The position numbers and the translations under genes are program-made. The notes beneath the pieces are model-generated. The model was not told the origin of the DNA, made no database searches, and saw only the letters and a list, made by a program, of their open reading frames with translations. A stretch of DNA of 64,000 bases. Origin: Peptoniphilus stercorisuis. GTDB taxonomy: Bacteria; Bacillota; Clostridia; Tissierellales; Peptoniphilaceae. The stretch spans positions 1 to 64,000 of the forward strand of contig NZ_JAGGLJ010000007.1 of the NCBI RefSeq assembly GCF_017874395.1, written 5' to 3'. Numbering within the stretch: position 1 is the stretch's first letter; every line of letters begins with the position of its first letter. Below, piece by piece: positions 8,029 to 17,784 of the stretch.

Positions 8029-8973
8029 ATGAAAATTAAAAATATTCAATTCAAACAAACTATTGGAATGAGAGTTATAAAAACAGCTCTTGCTGTTACA
8101 ATTGGGCTTTATCTATCTATGTTATTTAATTTAAACTCACCAATATTTACATCAATTGCATCTATTACATCTATGAAACCTTCCTTTGCAGAAAGTTTTA
8201 AAGATGTTAAGAAAAGAATGTTTTCATCAATCTTTGGTGTATCTCTTGGTTTTATTTTAAGTAATGTTCCTGTAGATGATTATATTAAGCCCTTTATTGC
8301 AGGATTTGGAATAATACTTGTAATATATATACTTCAAGTATTTCACATGAAGGAAATGTCTCTTTTATCATCTATTGTTTTTACAGCATCTTTTCTATCT
8401 AAATCTGACAAACTAATATATGGAGTTAATAGAATTATTGGAACTTTTCTTGGAATTATTATTGGAGTTACTATTAATTATTTAATATCTTCTCCAAATA
8501 TATACGAAGATTTTTTAAATTCCGCAAGAAAAACAACAGACATTTGTCTAAAAACCTGTGAACAACTATTCTTATCCACAAAAGATTTTGATTTTTATGA
8601 ATTTGAAAGAGCATATACACACACAGAGGAAATCTACGAACTACTACTTTTAGAAATAGACACTCCCTTTCATGGCGAAATAAACTTAAAACTTTCAACA
8701 GATATTATAAAACTACTAACAGAAATCTATTTAAGACTTCATCTTATTAACAATATTAGTAAAGAGCCTGATATAAATGAGGATAATAGACAACATATTT
8801 CTGATTTATATAAATATACTATTTTATATTCAGGTAATCTTTCTGGAGACTTAAATACTGTTTATAATTATCATATAAATATTATATTTAAAAATATAAA
8901 TGAATTACAAAAACTTATAGGAGTAAATAATGGAAAAAGACGTAAACAAGTTAATAGCACAAAGAAAATTTAA
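8029..8973 (+). CDS. Aromatic acid exporter family (ArAE/FUSC-like) membrane protein
   Basis: 314 aa. The first 150 residues carry four to five membrane segments with the family features RVIKTALAVTIGLYLS, SIASITSMKPSFAESFKD and NRIIGTFLGIIIGVTINYL; the last 150 residues are soluble and helical (about residues 165-314). Relatives (Bacillus YqjA/YgaE type) are thought to export aromatic or other organic acids, with few tested. GGAGG precedes the ATG, and an extended -10 promoter lies just upstream. Its 3' end overlaps the next gene by 44 bp, so the two are probably made together. Confidence 0.8.
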   Translation: MKIKNIQFKQTIGMRVIKTALAVTIGLYLSMLFNLNSPIFTSIASITSMKPSFAESFKDVKKRMFSSIFGVSLGFILSNVPVDDYIKPFIAGFGIILVIYILQVFHMKEMSLLSSIVFTASFLSKSDKLIYGVNRIIGTFLGIIIGVTINYLISSPNIYEDFLNSARKTTDICLKTCEQLFLSTKDFDFYEFERAYTHTEEIYELLLLEIDTPFHGEINLKLSTDIIKLLTEIYLRLHLINNISKEPDINEDNRQHISDLYKYTILYSGNLSGDLNTVYNYHINIIFKNINELQKLIGVNNGKRRKQVNSTKKI

Positions 8974-10639
8974 TATAGCAATTAACTTTATTGACAAACT
9001 TGATATATTAATGGCCCTTCAAGATAAAAGTGAAGATAATGAAGAATCTAAACTTATTAATTTTACTAGAAATAGCAAAGACTTAAAGGTTCATTTTTTA
9101 CTAGATAATAATAATTATAGAATTTCTTCTGAAAAAGTTTTTGACAATTTCTTTAATACTTTTACTAATATTAATGACGATTTAAAAATAGAAATAAAGG
9201 AATCTCTATATCTTAGTCACTCAAGTCTATATAAGGTTAAAAAAATTGAAGATGACTATATAATCCTCTTTGATCTACTTTTATATAAAGAGGAAAAAGT
9301 ATCAAAAGACTTACTTGAAAATGTTGAATTAAATGACTATCTATTTGCAAGAATTGCACAATTTAATAATTATAATTATATAATCCATATTTTGAATATA
9401 TTAAATAAAGAAATTGGAGAAATTTTTTATAGTATGATTTTAGAATTTTTAGCAAGTAGCTTTAATAAAAATATAAAAGAAAATAGAAAAATTTTATTTT
9501 TAAAGGAAAACTTAATCGATATATTTATTATCTTTGGTGTTGCAATTAAATCCTATGAAGAAATCAACTCTGAACTTGAAGATATTGCAGAAAAAGAGAG
9601 AATAAAAAAGTATTTTTTTAAGGAAAAAGACTCCTATTTATTTGATCTGTATATTTCTTATATTTTAGCAAATACAAATTTTGAAGAAGATGATATATAT
9701 TATTTATTAGATCTTATGTATCGTGAATATTTAGAAGATTTAGGAGAAAATTATTCTACTTTTGAAAACTTTTCTTTTATAGATATGTATAAATCACTAT
9801 CTGAAAATGGAATATTTCTAACAAATAGCGAATTTTATAATAGTATTTATATCCTTAAAAAATTATATTATTTTTTAGAAAAACATAAAATTAATACTTC
9901 AAAGGCAATTAAAGAACTTAATTATATTTCAAATAATATTTTTATATTCCAAAATATGTTAAAAAATTCAATTAATGGATTTTATTTTGATGAAAATCTA
10001 TTAGATATTATTCCCTATGATATTGAATGTGAGTTTTTAAAAGATTTTGAAGATTTCTTAAAATATATTGAACTTTTAAATGTTCTAAAAAGTGAAACTA
10101 AAGATATGATAATACCAACTCATGTTAAAAAGCTAAGTGATGAACTTAATTTAAAACCAATTAAGTCTGTTAAAAATATAAACCAAAATCACTTTCCACT
10201 TATAAATCTATTTTATAATTTTGCAAAAACTAAATCTCTTATTGAGATAGAGCGAATTTATGTACTTCCCTCTTTAGAGATAGAAAAATATTTATATTTA
10301 ACTAATCAGGAAAAATATTCTTTATTTATTTATTATATTTTAAAAGAAGAATTTTTAAAGACATTTTTAAGTGATCAAAGATATAAAAGTTTAATTAATA
10401 CATCAAAACTAATTGTTGAAACTATTATAGAAAATAAATTTATAAGTTTAGTTAGTTTAAATCTTAAAAAAGATAAAAGATATATTTTAGATATTCTTAA
10501 AAGACTTAATCTAATTAATATTGATATGTCAAATATTATAAATATTACACCTCTTGGTGAAGATATTTATAATTTCTATATTGGAAAAAATAAAAATAAT
10601 AAAATAATACAATTAAAAGATTACAAAAAAGACCTTTAA
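8930..10639 (+). CDS. Uncharacterised 569-aa protein coupled to the exporter
   Basis: I recognise no family. The protein is soluble, very rich in Lys, Asn, Ile, Glu and aromatic residues, and almost wholly helical. There is no signal peptide or membrane segment. Its final 70 residues (about 500-569: SLNLKKDKRYILDILKRLN, then ITPLGEDIYNFYI) look like a winged-helix module. The start overlaps the exporter gene by 44 bp; TAGGAG placed seven bases before ATG argues for a true overlapping start and translational coupling, not a frameshift. It may sense a metabolite or assist the exporter; that is inference. A terminator overlaps the stop codon. Confidence 0.75.
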   Translation: MEKDVNKLIAQRKFNIAINFIDKLDILMALQDKSEDNEESKLINFTRNSKDLKVHFLLDNNNYRISSEKVFDNFFNTFTNINDDLKIEIKESLYLSHSSLYKVKKIEDDYIILFDLLLYKEEKVSKDLLENVELNDYLFARIAQFNNYNYIIHILNILNKEIGEIFYSMILEFLASSFNKNIKENRKILFLKENLIDIFIIFGVAIKSYEEINSELEDIAEKERIKKYFFKEKDSYLFDLYISYILANTNFEEDDIYYLLDLMYREYLEDLGENYSTFENFSFIDMYKSLSENGIFLTNSEFYNSIYILKKLYYFLEKHKINTSKAIKELNYISNNIFIFQNMLKNSINGFYFDENLLDIIPYDIECEFLKDFEDFLKYIELLNVLKSETKDMIIPTHVKKLSDELNLKPIKSVKNINQNHFPLINLFYNFAKTKSLIEIERIYVLPSLEIEKYLYLTNQEKYSLFIYYILKEEFLKTFLSDQRYKSLINTSKLIVETIIENKFISLVSLNLKKDKRYILDILKRLNLINIDMSNIINITPLGEDIYNFYIGKNKNNKIIQLKDYKKDL

Positions 10640-10652
10640 AAAAGGTCTTTTT
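10626..10652. terminator. Bidirectional terminator, 569-aa gene / histidine kinase
   Basis: Stem AAAAAGACCTTT (10626-10637) / AAAGGTCTTTTT (10641-10652) with T's following on both strands. It overlaps the stop codon at 10637-10639 and abuts the opposing stop at 10653. Confidence 0.85.
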
Positions 10653-11864
10653 TTAATTATCTCTATCTAGTTCTAAATATACTTTAAATAAGTCTGCTTC
10701 TATTTCAATTGAAAATTTACCACCTAAAATCTCAACTAAATTTCTAGTTATATATAGTCCAAGACCTGATCCCTCTGTGGTTCTTGATTTTTCAGTCTTT
10801 ACCATTTCTTCCATTAGTTCATCTACTGTAAAATCATCAAGATCTAGTTTTTTATCAGATAAATTTGCAATTGTAAAATAAATCTTATCAAGAGTTGAAA
10901 CTGTATTTGCATAAATTTTTGTTCCAGGCATTGAGTATTTATAAGTATTTGATACAAGATTTTGAATTATTCTAGATAAAATATTTCCATCTGTATAGAG
11001 TTTTATATCTTCATTGTCAAAGGTATATACAAATTCCAAGTCCTTTTTTTGAAAAGAAGCATCAAAATCTCCATATATTTGAGATACAAGTTCATTAAAA
11101 TCTATAAAGCTTTTTTCAACCTTTACATTTCCAGCACCTGTTTTAGATGCATATATTAAATCCGTTATAAGACTCATTAATCTCTCTGAATTTCTTCCAA
11201 GTATTTCAATATACTTCTTAGCCTCATCATCCATTATGTCTTTCTTAGACAATATATCTGTATAGCTTATTATAGATGTAAGAGGAGTTTTTAAGTCATG
11301 AGAAATATTTGTAATCAGCTCTGTTTTTAGCTTTTCTGTTTCAACTTTTTTCTCAACTGCTACTTTTACATCTTCTTTAATTAATTGTAAAAACTCTAGA
11401 CTTTCAATCGTCTTTTTGTCTGCAAGTTTTGAAATCCTCTTAAGCTCACCTTCACTATACATATCTTCAATTGTATTGTATAAAATATAATTTTGAACAT
11501 ATATATTTTCTGTTGCAAAAATAATTCTAAATACAATTATTGCAACAAATGTATGAAATCTTCTTACATCTAGCTGAACTAATGCAAGGGCTAAAATTAT
11601 ATTTATTATTCCAAACATTAAAAATCTGTAATTTTCCTTATGTTGTTCTAATAAATTTAATGTAAAAGTTGAATCTTTAAATCCTTTTTTTCTGTACTTT
11701 AAAAACATAACTGGCAAAAAGAAAATAAATCCAATTAAATATCCAGATTTTCCTAATAATAGTGAGAAAAATATAAGACAATCTAATAAAATCCACTCTA
11801 AATAAACTTCATCCATTAAATAATAATATATTCTTCTAAGTATTCTTTTAAAAGTAAAAATCAT
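10653..11864 (-). CDS. Membrane histidine kinase of a two-component system
   Basis: 403 aa. Hydrophobic segments at about 22-55, 80-98 and 103-118 anchor it with almost no extracellular domain, suggesting a signal in or at the membrane. After a coiled linker comes the dimerisation domain with phospho-accepting H189 (ITNISHDLKTPLTSI), then the N box (NLVSNTYKYS) and G box (TEGSGLGLYITRNLV) of the ATPase domain. The intramembrane-sensing layout resembles kinases answering cell-wall stress or antimicrobial peptides. The start codon overlaps the regulator's stop by one base, so the pair forms one operon. Confidence 0.9.
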   Translation of the reverse strand: MIFTFKRILRRIYYYLMDEVYLEWILLDCLIFFSLLLGKSGYLIGFIFFLPVMFLKYRKKGFKDSTFTLNLLEQHKENYRFLMFGIINIILALALVQLDVRRFHTFVAIIVFRIIFATENIYVQNYILYNTIEDMYSEGELKRISKLADKKTIESLEFLQLIKEDVKVAVEKKVETEKLKTELITNISHDLKTPLTSIISYTDILSKKDIMDDEAKKYIEILGRNSERLMSLITDLIYASKTGAGNVKVEKSFIDFNELVSQIYGDFDASFQKKDLEFVYTFDNEDIKLYTDGNILSRIIQNLVSNTYKYSMPGTKIYANTVSTLDKIYFTIANLSDKKLDLDDFTVDELMEEMVKTEKSRTTEGSGLGLYITRNLVEILGGKFSIEIEADLFKVYLELDRDN

Positions 11865-12556
11865 TATTTATCCTCTATTTTATATCCCATTCCATAAACT
11901 GACTTTATTAAATCAGGTTTTCTTGGATTAATTTCAATTTTATCTCTTAAATGAGAAATGTGAACAGAAATTACTTTTTTTACATCATGAGCTTCTTCTT
12001 CCCATACATTTTCATATATTTCATCTGAAGAAAATACTCTACCTTTATTTCTAATTAGAAGTAGTAAAATTTTATATTCATAAGGTGTTAAGCTCACTGC
12101 AACACTATCTACTAATACTTCCTTTGCTGTATCATTTACAACAACTCTACCTACTGCATATTGATTTTTGTCTATATCTGCACTTCCAAGACTCATATAT
12201 CTTCTAAGTGTAGAATTAACTCTAGCAACAAGTTCTATTGCATTAAATGGCTTTACAATATAATCATCAGCTCCAATATTTAGTCCTATTATCTTATCTG
12301 TTATTTCAGATTTTGCAGATAGGATTATTATTGGAATATTTTTATCTTCTCTGATTTTTAATATTGTTGATATTCCATCCATATTTGGCATCATTAGATC
12401 CATAAGAACTAGGTGAATTTCTTCTTTATCTAAGATTTCTAACGCTTCTAGTCCATCATATGCTTTAAAAACATTATATCCCTCTGCCACTAAATATATT
12501 TCAATAGCTGATACAATATCTTTTTCATCATCACATACTAATATATTATATTTCAT
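11864..12556 (-). CDS. OmpR/PhoB-family response regulator
   Basis: 230 aa. Receiver domain with acidic pocket D9/D10, phosphorylated D53 (VLMDLMMPNMDG) and conserved lysine in DDYIVKPF; from about residue 130 an OmpR-type winged helix (LTPYEYKILLLLIRNKG, VHISHLRDKIE, VYGMGYKIE at the C-terminus). It is the first gene of the operon with the adjacent kinase and would bind DNA when phosphorylated. A clear AGGAGG lies seven bases before ATG. It is divergent from the YihY-like gene; that gene could be a target, but no direct-repeat box is clear in the 85-bp gap. Confidence 0.93.
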   Translation of the reverse strand: MKYNILVCDDEKDIVSAIEIYLVAEGYNVFKAYDGLEALEILDKEEIHLVLMDLMMPNMDGISTILKIREDKNIPIIILSAKSEITDKIIGLNIGADDYIVKPFNAIELVARVNSTLRRYMSLGSADIDKNQYAVGRVVVNDTAKEVLVDSVAVSLTPYEYKILLLLIRNKGRVFSSDEIYENVWEEEAHDVKKVISVHISHLRDKIEINPRKPDLIKSVYGMGYKIEDK

Positions 12557-12611
12557 AGAAACCTCCTATTATAATGATATTCTATCACAATATATACATT
12601 TTTTTAATATA

Positions 12612-12620
12612 TGGTATAAT
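12612..12620 (+). promoter_or_regulatory. Extended -10 promoter of the YihY-like gene
   Basis: TGG-TATAAT (12612-12620), the same nonamer as at 7999-8007, 21 bp before a TTG start, with no recognisable -35. Confidence 0.45.
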
Positions 12621-12641
12621 TTTATTTGAGGTGTTAGCCTA

Positions 12642-13562
12642 TTGAAAAAAATAAAAAATTTTTTAAATCAAAATAAAAATAATAAATTAATTGTCTTTTT
12701 TGACAAATTACTATATAGATTTACAGATCATCAACTTATTAGTGTAAGTGGAAGCCTTGTGTATTTTATAATACTTTCAGTATTTCCCTTCCTAATAGCT
12801 TTATTAAATATTTTAAATTTTACAGATGTTTTAAGTTCAGAGTCAATTATGGAACTCATTGTATTTTTACCTAATGAAATCTCTACAATTGTAACTAATT
12901 TTTTAAATGAAATTTCTCTTACATCATCTGGAGAATTATTATCTTTTTCTGTTATTTTAGGTTTTTGGTCTGCTTCTAAGGGAATAAAACAATTAATAAG
13001 AAATATAAATCGTGCCTATGGCTTTGAAGAAAAAAGAGGATATATTAAAATAAGTTTAATTTCACTTGGTTTTACTATCTCTCTTGCATTTATGATTATC
13101 CTTCTTCTTTTGACACAGGTCTTTGGAAAGCTAATTCTAAAAACTCTAGTTTATTACATAGGTTTTGAAGAAAAAACACAATCTCTTTTTAGAATTTTAA
13201 ACTTTGCAGTTCCAATATCCTATATGATTGTAACTTTTGCACTTTTATACAAATATAGCCCTAGTTATAATTATAGAAATAAACTAAAACTTAAGACAAT
13301 AATCCCAGGAGCACTTTTTGCAACTATTGGAACTATTGTTGTAACTAAGCTTTTTTCTTTTTATGTAGGGAATTTTGGAAACTACTCTGTAACATATGGA
13401 TCTATTGGAGGTATGATTATTCTTCTTGTTTGGTTATGGCTTATGAGCTTAATAATACTTCTTGGTGGAGAAGTAAATGCAATTATATTTTCTATGGAAA
13501 TGACTAAAAATAACAATTATTGGCCTCGTGAAGAATCTATAATCAAAAAAATCTTAAATTAA
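12642..13562 (+). CDS. YihY/BrkB-family inner-membrane protein
   Basis: 306 aa with about six membrane segments. Family marks are SVSGSLVYFIILSVFPFLIA, SVILGFWSASKGIKQLIRNINRAYG and YGSIGGMIILLVWLW with LLGGEVNAI. The family was once annotated as RNase BN in error; its real function is unsettled. The start is TTG at 12642, with GAGGTG eight bases upstream; no ATG of comparable quality is nearby. Its stop codon overlaps that of the opposing comFC-like gene (13559-13562), so there is no room for a terminator between them. Confidence 0.88.
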   Translation: MKKIKNFLNQNKNNKLIVFFDKLLYRFTDHQLISVSGSLVYFIILSVFPFLIALLNILNFTDVLSSESIMELIVFLPNEISTIVTNFLNEISLTSSGELLSFSVILGFWSASKGIKQLIRNINRAYGFEEKRGYIKISLISLGFTISLAFMIILLLLTQVFGKLILKTLVYYIGFEEKTQSLFRILNFAVPISYMIVTFALLYKYSPSYNYRNKLKLKTIIPGALFATIGTIVVTKLFSFYVGNFGNYSVTYGSIGGMIILLVWLWLMSLIILLGGEVNAIIFSMEMTKNNNYWPREESIIKKILN

Positions 13563-14182
13563 TTTTTAGCTGCTACTATGGCAGCTACTTTTTTTGCTCC
13601 TTTTTCCTTAAGAGCCTTTGCTGCAAAATCTAATGTATAACCTGTAGTAATTACATCATCTACTACTAATATACTTTTGTCTTTTAAACTAGAATTTGCT
13701 ACAAATATATCTTTAACATTTTCATATCTTTCTTTTCTACTTAGATTTGCCTGTCTTTTATTATTTCTATTTTTATATAAAATATCCCTAAATTCCATCA
13801 ATGTATTATCACATATATATTCAGCCATTAGCCTTGATTGATTATATCCTCTTTCCTTTAAAGTCAAAGTACTTAAGGGAATAAATGTTATAAAATCATA
13901 CTTTTTATTTAATCTATATTTAAAAATCTCACTTATTAAAATCTCCCCAAAAAATTCATACAAATAAGTCTTTTCCCTATATTTATAATCCCAAATTTCA
14001 GACTTTAAAAATTTATTATAATTAAGAACAATATATAATTCATCTAAATATTTAAAATCATAGTGATATCCCTCTTTAAAGGACAAATTATCATAACAAT
14101 CTCTACATATTTTAAATTTATAAATCTCTTTATTATTACAGATTAAACACTTCTTTTCATAAATATTAATATCTCTAAACAT
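13559..14182 (-). CDS. comFC: ComF-family phosphoribosyltransferase-like protein
   Basis: 207 aa. An N-terminal zinc-ribbon-like segment with paired cysteines (CLICNN and CRDCYDN, about 17-35) precedes a type I phosphoribosyltransferase fold; GYNQSRLMAEYI and the PRPP loop VVDDVITTGYTLD (about 173-185) are diagnostic. ComFC is needed for DNA uptake in competent bacteria, but the family is found widely without other competence genes, and none are seen here. It overlaps recD2 by 8 bp with its GGGAGG site inside recD2, so the two are co-transcribed, which suits a role in DNA processing. Confidence 0.85.
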   Translation of the reverse strand: MFRDINIYEKKCLICNNKEIYKFKICRDCYDNLSFKEGYHYDFKYLDELYIVLNYNKFLKSEIWDYKYREKTYLYEFFGEILISEIFKYRLNKKYDFITFIPLSTLTLKERGYNQSRLMAEYICDNTLMEFRDILYKNRNNKRQANLSRKERYENVKDIFVANSSLKDKSILVVDDVITTGYTLDFAAKALKEKGAKKVAAIVAAKN

Positions 14183-16364
14183 TGTCCTCCCTTAGCTTTT
14201 CACATAAATTAGAATACCTTTTAGAAATCCTATTATTTTTAATCATAATATCTAAATACCTATACTCTCCAACTAGTACTACAAGCTCCTTAGCACGAGT
14301 TATAGCAGTGTAAATTAGATTTCTAGTAAGAAGTATATAAGGAGCATAAGTAATTGGAATTAAAACTACCTTAAACTCTGATCCTTGAGATTTATGAATA
14401 GTTGATGCATAAGAAAGTGTAAGCTCATCTAAATCTTCATATTTGTACTTTACTTTTTTCACATCATCATAAAGAACAACTAATTCTCTTTCCTCTTCAT
14501 CAACTTCAATAATATATCCAATATCTCCATTGAAAACTCCCTCTCCCTCTTCCTTATAGAATTCATTTTCAATTTTATATTCTAAATTATAATTATTTTT
14601 AATTTGCATTACTTTATCATTTAATCTAAATATAGTATCGGCAACTTTTATCTCTCTATTTTTAGGATTTAATTTCTTTTGCAGGTTTTTATTTAAATTA
14701 TTTACTCCAACTACTCCTCTTCTCATAGGAGAAAGCACTTGAATATCCTTTGGCGAAAAACCATAATATCCAGGAAGTCGTCTATTTACAAGATCAGTTA
14801 TTATTTCTAAAGTTTTAGCCTCATTACTTTCTGTAATAAAGAAAAAATCACTATCCTTTACAAATTCTGGCCTTTGTCCTTTATTTATTAAATGGGCATT
14901 TTTAATAATCATAGAAGAATCAGATTGTCTAAATATTTCATCTAAATTTACAGTTTTAATTCTTTTAGACTCTATTAAATCAGACAATACATTTCCTGCA
15001 CCAACAGAAGGAAGCTGATCCTTATCTCCAACTAAAATAAGTCTTGTACCACGCTTTATAGATCTAAGTAATGTCTCCATTAAAATTAAATCTACCATAC
15101 TCATCTCATCTACAATTAAAATATCACAATCAAGAACAGACTCCTCTTCATAGCCATAATTAATTCTCTCATCATCAGAAAAGGATAAATCTAGTAATTT
15201 ATGAATTGTAGAAGCATCTCTTCCCGTTGCCTCTTTCATTCTCTTAGCAGCACGACCTGTTGGAGCTGCAAGATAAATTTTCTTTTCAAGCTTTTCAAAT
15301 ACATCAATTATAGCCTTTAAAGTTGTAGTCTTACCAGTTCCTGGACCTCCAGTAATAATAAGACAGGCATTATTTAAAGATTCACTAACTGCAAGTCTTT
15401 GATTTTTTGCAAATTTTATATCTTGTTTATTTTCAATTTCATCTAAATATTTTTCCACATCAATATTTTCACTATAAGTAATTTTAGAAGCTTCCTTTAA
15501 TTTTCCTGCTATATAATTTTCAGCTCTTAAAAGTGGTGCATAATAACAATTTATCTCATCATTTTTCTTTTCAATATAAAACTTATCATCAATAGAAAGA
15601 CTTAATATTTCAGGCTCAAGTTCCTCTTCATTAATATTAATAAGCATCTTAGTCTTTTTTATAAGCTCATCCTTAGGCAAAAAACTATGCCCTTCCCCAG
15701 CAGCTGAGGACAAAGTATATTTAAGAGCAGATTGCTTTCTAAAACTTGAATTAAAATCAAGCCCCATCATTGAAGCTATTTGATCTGCTTTTTTAAATCC
15801 TATTCCCTGTATATCTTCAGCAAGTTTATAGGGATTCTTCGTAATTATATCTATGGAATTATTTTCATACTCCTTATAGATTTTAAGTGCAAGATTAGTT
15901 CCAAGGTCATATTTATTTAAAAATACCATTAAATCACGAAGCTCTTTTCCATCAGCTAAGGACTCTTTGATTTTCTTAAGTTTTCCCTTTCCAATACCCT
16001 CTATTCTTAAAAGTTTATCTGTATCTTCTTCAATGATTTTTAAAGTATCTTCCTTAAATTCATCTACAATTTTTTTTGCAGTTTTTTCTCCAATAAAAGG
16101 AATTATTCCACTAGATAAATATTTAATAATCCCCTCTTCAGATTTTGGAAGAATTTTTTCAATTTCTAAAAATTCAAATTGTTCCCCAAATTTTTTATGA
16201 AAGGTAAAATCTCCACTAAGTTCATAGTCCATAGAAGTTTTAAGTTCAAGACAATTTCCAACAATAGTTAAATCATCGCCATCAGAAATAAACTTTGCAA
16301 CAGTATATCCATTTTCATCATTTCTAAATATAATTTTATCTACAACACCAGTTATTTTTATCAT
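14175..16364 (-). CDS. recD2: RecD2-family ATP-dependent 5'-3' DNA helicase
   Basis: 729 aa, the normal length of RecD2, which works without RecB/RecC in DNA repair and replication-fork maintenance. Residues about 80-200 carry helix-hairpin-helix repeats (IEGIGKGKLKKI, IQGIGFKKADQIA). The superfamily 1B motor has Walker A GGPGTGKT (339-346), Walker B DILIVDEMSMVD, GDKDQLPSVGAG, and C-terminal TIHKSQGSEF with YTAITRAKELVVLVG. AAGGAG precedes the ATG. It is the first gene of the recD2-comFC operon. Confidence 0.95.
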   Translation of the reverse strand: MIKITGVVDKIIFRNDENGYTVAKFISDGDDLTIVGNCLELKTSMDYELSGDFTFHKKFGEQFEFLEIEKILPKSEEGIIKYLSSGIIPFIGEKTAKKIVDEFKEDTLKIIEEDTDKLLRIEGIGKGKLKKIKESLADGKELRDLMVFLNKYDLGTNLALKIYKEYENNSIDIITKNPYKLAEDIQGIGFKKADQIASMMGLDFNSSFRKQSALKYTLSSAAGEGHSFLPKDELIKKTKMLININEEELEPEILSLSIDDKFYIEKKNDEINCYYAPLLRAENYIAGKLKEASKITYSENIDVEKYLDEIENKQDIKFAKNQRLAVSESLNNACLIITGGPGTGKTTTLKAIIDVFEKLEKKIYLAAPTGRAAKRMKEATGRDASTIHKLLDLSFSDDERINYGYEEESVLDCDILIVDEMSMVDLILMETLLRSIKRGTRLILVGDKDQLPSVGAGNVLSDLIESKRIKTVNLDEIFRQSDSSMIIKNAHLINKGQRPEFVKDSDFFFITESNEAKTLEIITDLVNRRLPGYYGFSPKDIQVLSPMRRGVVGVNNLNKNLQKKLNPKNREIKVADTIFRLNDKVMQIKNNYNLEYKIENEFYKEEGEGVFNGDIGYIIEVDEEERELVVLYDDVKKVKYKYEDLDELTLSYASTIHKSQGSEFKVVLIPITYAPYILLTRNLIYTAITRAKELVVLVGEYRYLDIMIKNNRISKRYSNLCEKLREDNV

Positions 16365-16401
16365 AATTACTCCTTATGGATATTTTATCATAAGTATATA
16401 C

Positions 16402-16434
16402 AAAAATAAAAAGCCCCTTTAAATTAAGGGACTT
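16402..16434 (-). terminator. Terminator of metK
   Basis: AAGCCCCTT (16411-16419) pairs with AAGGGACTT (16426-16434) with one G:U, followed on the minus strand by a T-rich run complementary to 16402-16410. Confidence 0.75.
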
Positions 16435-16441
16435 TCTTATA

Positions 16442-17611
16442 TTATAAATATTTTTTTAAATCATTAGCCTTATTAGTTTCTTCCCATTTTAGATTTAGAT
16501 CATCTCTACCAAAATGTCCATAACTTGCAGTTTGTTTAAATACTGGTTTTCTAAGATCTAATTCTTTAATAATTGCAGCTGGTCTTGCATCAAACTCTTT
16601 CATTACTATTTCTTCAATTTCATTGTCTGATAACTTTCCAGTTCCAAAAGTTTCTACATATACAGAAGTAGGTCTTGCAACTCCAATTGCATAGGCAAGT
16701 CCAATTTCACATTTGTCTGCAATTCCTGCAGCTACTAAGTTTTTAGCAATATATCTTGCATAATAAGCAGCAGATCTATCTACCTTTGTAGCATCTTTTC
16801 CAGAAAAAGCTCCTCCACCATGTCTTGCATATCCACCATAAGTATCTACTATGATTTTTCTACCAGTAAGACCTGCATCTGCCATAGGTCCTCCCATAAC
16901 AAATCTACCAGTTGGATTTACATAATACTTTGTGTTTTCATCAATCATATTTTGTGGAACTATTTTTTCTATAACTTCTTGAATAATATCTTTTCTAATT
17001 GTCTCAATATCTATATCCTCATCATGTTGAGTTGATACAACTACATTTTCAATTCTAGATGGAACTCCATCTACATATTCAACAGTTACTTGAGTCTTGC
17101 CATCAGGACGAAGATAATCATAACCTTCATACTTTCTTATATCACTAAGTCTTTTTGACATCTTATGTGCAAGTGATATTGGAAGTGGCATTAACTCCTT
17201 AGTTTCATTACAAGCATATCCAAACATCATACCTTGGTCTCCAGCACCAAAAGCATCATATTCATCAATACCTTCTTCTTTATATCTATCAACGCCCATT
17301 GCAATATCAGGGCTTTGTTCTTTAATTGCACTTAATACAGAGCAAGTTTCACAGTCAAAACCATATTTAGCTCTATCATATCCAATTTCTCTAAGAGTTT
17401 CTCTTACAATATGTGTGAAATCAACATAAGCATTTGTTGATATTTCTCCTGTAATTAAAATAAGTCCAGTAGTTGCAAGTGTTTCACAAGCAACTCTTGC
17501 ATTTTCATCTTTTTCTAAAATCGCATCTAAAATCGCATCTGAGATTTGATCACATACCTTGTCAGGGTGACCTTCAGTTACTGATTCTGATGTAAATAAC
17601 CATTTGTTCAT
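16442..17611 (-). CDS. metK: S-adenosylmethionine synthetase
   Basis: 389 aa, typical length. It makes S-adenosylmethionine from methionine and ATP as a cytoplasmic tetramer. Motifs: [20 protein letters not shown] at the N-terminus, the loop [12 protein letters not shown] (about 118-129) and [25 protein letters not shown] lies six bases before the ATG. It is transcribed alone under a SAM-I riboswitch that ends 18 bp upstream of the start, so it is repressed when its own product is plentiful. Confidence 0.97.
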   Translation of the reverse strand: MNKWLFTSESVTEGHPDKVCDQISDAILDAILEKDENARVACETLATTGLILITGEISTNAYVDFTHIVRETLREIGYDRAKYGFDCETCSVLSAIKEQSPDIAMGVDRYKEEGIDEYDAFGAGDQGMMFGYACNETKELMPLPISLAHKMSKRLSDIRKYEGYDYLRPDGKTQVTVEYVDGVPSRIENVVVSTQHDEDIDIETIRKDIIQEVIEKIVPQNMIDENTKYYVNPTGRFVMGGPMADAGLTGRKIIVDTYGGYARHGGGAFSGKDATKVDRSAAYYARYIAKNLVAAGIADKCEIGLAYAIGVARPTSVYVETFGTGKLSDNEIEEIVMKEFDARPAAIIKELDLRKPVFKQTASYGHFGRDDLNLKWEETNKANDLKKYL

Positions 17612-17628
17612 CTTTTACCTCCTAAAAT

Positions 17629-17763
17629 AAAAAAAACCTCATCTAGAGGAATAAGGTAATAAAAAAAGGACCTCATCTTCCAGATTTACTCTGTGGGATT
17701 TGGCACCACTTAAAGGTTGCCGGGTTTCATCGTGCCCATTCACTCCACCACTCTTAATAAGGT
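17629..17763 (-). ncRNA. SAM-I (S-box) riboswitch with intrinsic terminator before metK
   Basis: On the minus strand the aptamer (17763 down to 17670) contains the S-box core GATGAAACCCGGCAACC (17715-17731), followed by GTGGTGCCAAATCCC. P1 forms between ACCTTAT (17757-17763) and ATGAGGT (17670-17676). Downstream the terminator uses ACCTTAT (17651-17657) and ATGAGGT (17636-17642), the same two heptamers, followed by eight T's (17629-17636). So the 3' arm of P1 can pair with the 5' arm of the terminator as antiterminator: SAM binding keeps P1 formed and lets the terminator fold. Confidence 0.95.
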
Positions 17764-17784
17764 TAAATATTAAATTGTGCATTT

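Noticed and set aside
8930-8973. Frameshift joining the exporter gene to the 569-aa gene
   Set aside because: The second gene has its own ATG and ribosome site, and the exporter has a plausible full length.
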